This document shows, piece after piece, positions 60,469 through 64,000 of a DNA stretch of 64,000 nucleotides (positions within the stretch are counted from its first letter, which is position 1; the number at the start of each line of letters is the position of its first letter). Position numbers and translations under genes: made by a program. Below the pieces are notes generated by a model. The model had not been told where the DNA came from and did not search any database. It was given only the letters and a program-made list of their open reading frames with translations. This stretch comes from Oscillospiraceae bacterium (lineage in GTDB: Bacteria > Bacillota > Clostridia > Oscillospirales > Acutalibacteraceae), in NCBI GenBank assembly GCA_015065885.1, contig SVPJ01000002.1, positions 1 to 64,000 on the forward strand. Direction: 5' to 3'.

Positions 60469-63400
60469 ATGAAAAAGCGACTGTTGGCATTGCTGCTTTC
60501 CGTCTGTTTGCTGATCCCGTTTATGGGGGTGTCGGCAGGCGATGTGTTTGCAGCGGACGAAGAGGAGAAGAACTTTATTATTAAAGAACTTTCGCCGTAT
60601 TCGTCTACAACAATTGATCTGACGGGGAACGGCGTATTGTACACCTCTCCGGCTGCCTCTTTCGATGCGATGGATCTGTCTGGGAGCGGAGACTATGCGT
60701 TTGAAGAGGTCGGTATTATGATCGATACTTATCTCGCAGGTTCCGAAAAGTTTATGGAGTATATGTCCAAAGGCCGTTTCGGCGGTCAGTTTGAGATCAC
60801 CTCCAGCGGTACGTGCGATGAGCAGGAATGGCGTACCGCTCCCGGCTCGGCAATCAAATTCGTGCCGGACAGTTGGAACCGCGTCATCATTCCGCTGACG
60901 GCGTTCTCGGGCTCGTCGGCTGATGAATTTGATAAATCGAAGTTCAACTATATCCGTGTCTATTTCCAGGGCGGTGGTTTGACAGGGGAGAGCGGTACGA
61001 TCAAACTCATCAACTGGGCGCTGGTCGATCTTACGCACCCGTTGGCAGAGAACCCCACCGCGATGGAAGACCGCCCGCTCGGTGACGGTACGTTCGAGGC
61101 GGATCCGCCCGTGTTCCATAAAGTGGAGATCTCGGCGGGTTATGACGACAGTGTGGCGATGTTTGCAGGGTACAATCTGCAGGAATACATCAACGAGCAT
61201 CCCGATGTTAAGGTGACCGACAATTCCGGAAATCCGGACTATACCTCGGTGGTCAATTCCTTGTTGGAGGGGTTGGGTGCGAGCGGCGGCGGTGCGCTGT
61301 TTATTCCTGCCGGTCATTGGCCGTTCCGCGGCAACGTTTTGTTGCCTGCCGGTACCTCCATTATCGGCGAATGGGCAAACCCCGATGAAAACCCCGAGGT
61401 GCGCGGTACGGTGCTGGAAGTGTACGCCGGTGCGGGCTCGGCGGACGGCACGCCCTTCATTCGTATGATGCAGCACACACAGGTAAAGAACGTGGCGTTC
61501 TGGTATCCCGAACAGACGGTGGAGACCTTTACCCAGTATCCGCCCACCATCGAGACGTACCAATACACCTTCGTGCAGAACGTGACGTTGGTCAACTCCT
61601 GGTTCGGCATTCAAAACAAAACGGGCGCCAACTGCCCGAACGCGTGGAACGTGTACGGCACACCGCTCAATATCGGTTTGGATTTTGACCACGTTATCGA
61701 TATCGCGCGTGTGGAAGAATTGCACTTCGGTGCGAAATACTGGATGTATTCGGGCCTGCCGAATGCACCGACTTCCGTTGCCGACGTGCAGGCGCTTGAG
61801 GATCAGTTGTATAACTATGCCATTGGCATCACGTTGCGCCGTATCGACTGGTCGTACGTGACCTATTCGGATATTGTCGGCTACAACATTGGCTTGTTGT
61901 TTGATCTTTCCACGAACGGCAACAACTACCCGAACGGTCAGTGCGTGGGGTTGAACTTTATCGATTGTAAGTACGGTCACTTCTCCTACGGTGCGTCGAG
62001 TTCGTGCGAATCGCTTCTTGATATCACCATGAAGAACTGTGAGTACGGTATCTATTCGACGGGTGAAGTCAGTGGTGTTATTCAGTACTATAACGCCAAT
62101 ATTCAGGCAACCAAATACGCGGTGTATCAGGAAAGTTCGGGCGTGAAGTTGAGCCTGATGGCGTCCACTGTGCGCGGCGGCCGCATCTATACTACGAACG
62201 GTAACAATATCTTTATCAACAACAAGATCCAGACGGCGGCACCGCAGATCGAACTGGACTACGGTACGGTGGCGGCGATCCTTCTCGGTAACGTGGATGC
62301 CTACGGTGACGAGATCAAGTATACCAATCCCGGCCGTTGTACCTTGAGTTACGATAAGGCGAAGGTGGATCTTAAACCCTATACTAAGATGACGCGTGAA
62401 GAGGCGCAGGGCTTTATCAAGGCTCCCGCCAACAGCACGGTTATCATTCCCACCGATCTGGACAACAAGAATCAAGAAGACGTGACCGAGAAGGTTCAGG
62501 CGTATCTGACCCAACTCGGTGAAAACGGCGGCGGTATCCTCTTTTTGCAACCCGGTAAATATCGCATCGACGGCACCTTCACCATCCCCACGGGGGTGGA
62601 GTTGCGCGGTGCGGCGGACTACGCTTCCGTGCCGAAAGCGGTCAACACGATGCTGTACGTCAACACGCCCATCGAAGAGGGTAAGAACGAATACACCTCT
62701 ACTGCGACCATCACGATGGAAGAAAACAGCGGTATCCGCGGTATCATCGTGAACTATCCGCATCAGAACGAGAATTTCCGTAAGATCGCGACAGTGGTCG
62801 ATCCCGTTGCTACTGAGGCGAACGGCGGAGCAACGGTGATGGTGGATTATTACGAATTTGACTTCGTGCCGTATCCCTACACCATTCGCGGTACGGGTGC
62901 GGATATCTATGTGGTGAACGTATCCATCCGTAACGGTTGGAACGGTGTGGACTTTATGACCTACAAGTGCGACAACCACTACATCGACTATCTGGCAGGT
63001 CACTTCTTCAACCGCGGTATCGTGATCGGCGGCGGCTCGGAAAACGGCTATGTGCGCAACTTCCAGTTCAACTACAACTCCATTTATCAGGCGGCAGCCG
63101 ATATTTGGGCCGGCTTCGGCGGAGAACCCGCAGCATCGGGCGTTGCTCAATACTTCCATCAGCCGATGCAGGCGCAGTTCAATAACAACTCCATCATCCT
63201 GCAACTCGGTCATGTGGAAAATCAGTTGGTGTACAACTGCTTTAACTATGGCTCCTACATTGGTGCGCACTTGATCGCAGAGCCCACGGGTGCTCCCGAT
63301 GTGCGTATCTTTGGCCACGGCGTGGACTACGGTACCGTTTCGCTGAAGATCGAAGCGGCGGAACGTGCGGAGTTCACCAACCTGCAGTTGACCTCTTTCA

Positions 63401-64000
63401 ATCAGTGTGGTTCGGACGCTAATACCAAGCGTTACGCGGTCGATCAGAGCAAAGTGCCGCTGTACGATATTTGGCTGACCGATACGTTTGAGGGCGAAGT
63501 CACCGTCACCAACTTCACCGAGTGGGCACCGTCGCCCACGTCGGGTGTGCGTGTGGACAGCGGTCGCTTGAATATGTATAATGCACAGTTCAGCCATACG
63601 GTGAGCCACCTGTTCGAGTTGAACGGCGACGGCGAGCTCAACATCGTCGGCTTCAGTTCTACCCGTGGCGACAATCCGAAGATCGTGGACAACGATCCGG
63701 AAAATCTGTATATCACGGCCGGCTTCTATCAGAGCGAGCTGCAGAATCTGGAAGGCATCGGCGCGTTTGATCACGTGTATCCGCGTGTGTCCCGTTACTC
63801 CGTGCCGAAGAACGTGATCTTCACCGACGATTCCGAGATCGTGTTTGTTGAGTCCTTCGACGATTATGATCTTACGGAAAGCTCGACCTTTACGGTAGAC
63901 AACACGCGGTACGGTTCCATGCGCCGCGGTGCCATCCGTTCGCGCTTGCCCGCGAAACAGTATATGCTGGGCATCAAGACGGGGCAAGACAAGTATGCCC
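60469..64000 (+). CDS. Beta-helix protein 3 (runs off the right edge)
   Basis: About 1177 residues are visible in one open frame. The plan matches paralogs 1 and 2: signal peptide ('LLSVCLLIPFMGVSAGDVFA'), N-terminal domain with 'GQFEITSSGTCDE', first helix unit ('GGGALFIPAGHWPFRG', 'AGTSIIGEWANPDENPE'), second unit ('GGGILFLQPGKYRIDGTFTIP') and the start of the beta-sandwich ('YGSMRRGAIRSRL'). It is closer to gene 1 than to gene 2 in the first half ('HHS'/'FWYPEQT', 'YYNANIQATKYAVYQES'), but its sandwich domain is the most divergent of the three. A C-terminal dockerin is expected outside the window and cannot be confirmed. It shows the undamaged version of the site broken in gene 1. Confidence 0.83.
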   Translation, partial: MKKRLLALLLSVCLLIPFMGVSAGDVFAADEEEKNFIIKELSPYSSTTIDLTGNGVLYTSPAASFDAMDLSGSGDYAFEEVGIMIDTYLAGSEKFMEYMSKGRFGGQFEITSSGTCDEQEWRTAPGSAIKFVPDSWNRVIIPLTAFSGSSADEFDKSKFNYIRVYFQGGGLTGESGTIKLINWALVDLTHPLAENPTAMEDRPLGDGTFEADPPVFHKVEISAGYDDSVAMFAGYNLQEYINEHPDVKVTDNSGNPDYTSVVNSLLEGLGASGGGALFIPAGHWPFRGNVLLPAGTSIIGEWANPDENPEVRGTVLEVYAGAGSADGTPFIRMMQHTQVKNVAFWYPEQTVETFTQYPPTIETYQYTFVQNVTLVNSWFGIQNKTGANCPNAWNVYGTPLNIGLDFDHVIDIARVEELHFGAKYWMYSGLPNAPTSVADVQALEDQLYNYAIGITLRRIDWSYVTYSDIVGYNIGLLFDLSTNGNNYPNGQCVGLNFIDCKYGHFSYGASSSCESLLDITMKNCEYGIYSTGEVSGVIQYYNANIQATKYAVYQESSGVKLSLMASTVRGGRIYTTNGNNIFINNKIQTAAPQIELDYGTVAAILLGNVDAYGDEIKYTNPGRCTLSYDKAKVDLKPYTKMTREEAQGFIKAPANSTVIIPTDLDNKNQEDVTEKVQAYLTQLGENGGGILFLQPGKYRIDGTFTIPTGVELRGAADYASVPKAVNTMLYVNTPIEEGKNEYTSTATITMEENSGIRGIIVNYPHQNENFRKIATVVDPVATEANGGATVMVDYYEFDFVPYPYTIRGTGADIYVVNVSIRNGWNGVDFMTYKCDNHYIDYLAGHFFNRGIVIGGGSENGYVRNFQFNYNSIYQAAADIWAGFGGEPAASGVAQYFHQPMQAQFNNNSIILQLGHVENQLVYNCFNYGSYIGAHLIAEPTGAPDVRIFGHGVDYGTVSLKIEAAERAEFTNLQLTSFNQCGSDANTKRYAVDQSKVPLYDIWLTDTFEGEVTVTNFTEWAPSPTSGVRVDSGRLNMYNAQFSHTVSHLFELNGDGELNIVGFSSTRGDNPKIVDNDPENLYITAGFYQSELQNLEGIGAFDHVYPRVSRYSVPKNVIFTDDSEIVFVESFDDYDLTESSTFTVDNTRYGSMRRGAIRSRLPAKQYMLGIKTGQDKYA

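Noticed and set aside
52181..64000. Very long minus-strand open frames opposite the beta-helix genes (52181-55648, 55703-57799, 58010-59626 and 60445-63987)
   Set aside because: They mirror the plus-strand genes, which have signal peptides, promoters, ribosome sites and paralog conservation. The antisense products are His/Val/Arg-rich and low in recognisable motifs, as expected from the reverse of GC-biased codons.

Overview
The window looks like a chromosomal segment of an uncultured, Gram-positive Clostridia-type bacterium (Oscillospirales/Ruminococcaceae-like is my inference). Supporting signs are strong AGGAGG ribosome sites, TTGACA-N17/18-TATAAT promoters, GTG/TTG starts, the ylxM-ffh-rpsP-khpA-rimM-trmD operon, the scpA-scpB-ytfJ-dac-rlu cluster with a sporulation protein, dockerin-bearing secreted proteins, and intergenic palindromes typical of that group. 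Genes are densely packed, often with 4-base ATGA overlaps. The first ~0.9 kb is visibly more AT-rich than the rest.

Layout. 1-1.7 kb: end of a possible gene, a YcxB-like membrane protein and a polytopic membrane protein. 1.8-8.8 kb: a co-directional run of serine hydrolase, Na+ symporter, HAD phosphatase, histidine phosphatase, a 57-residue DUF3006-like protein, a Gfo/Idh/MocA oxidoreductase, an esterase and an M42 peptidase. 8.9-18.5 kb: six tandem lipoprotein genes under one promoter, built from two interchangeable modules (a PstS-like binding domain and a repeated 'GTGM' domain) behind Thr-rich linkers; this is the most unusual part. 18.5-24.8 kb: aconitase, an intergenic palindromic element, and an FtsX-type permease with its ATPase. 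24.8-33.6 kb: maltodextrin uptake (malEFG, minus strand), a divergent acyltransferase, and malQ-glgP (minus strand). 33.7-39.7 kb: a D,D-carboxypeptidase, a PadR/DUF1048-like/SPFH/SMP-30 operon, an ECF sigma/anti-sigma pair and a DUF6062 protein. 39.7-51.2 kb: SRP/ribosome/tRNA genes, HPr, MATE, L28, M50 protease, scpAB, DUF2953, YtfJ, a second carboxypeptidase and a pseudouridine synthase. 51.2-64 kb: three tandem, very large secreted beta-helix proteins, at least two ending in dockerins (the first carries a one-base frameshift, the third runs off the window), with a 331-bp element bounded by inverted repeats between the second and third.

How it fits together. MalEFG imports maltodextrins, which MalQ and GlgP convert to glucose and glucose-1-phosphate; no ATPase for this importer is present, so a shared one elsewhere is implied. 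The dockerin proteins suggest plant or mucus polysaccharide attack at the cell surface. The lipoprotein array has no permease or ATPase beside it, so its PstS-like domains may act as surface binders or sensors rather than a transporter's binding subunit. No rRNA, tRNA, CRISPR array, prophage or transposase gene was recognised.
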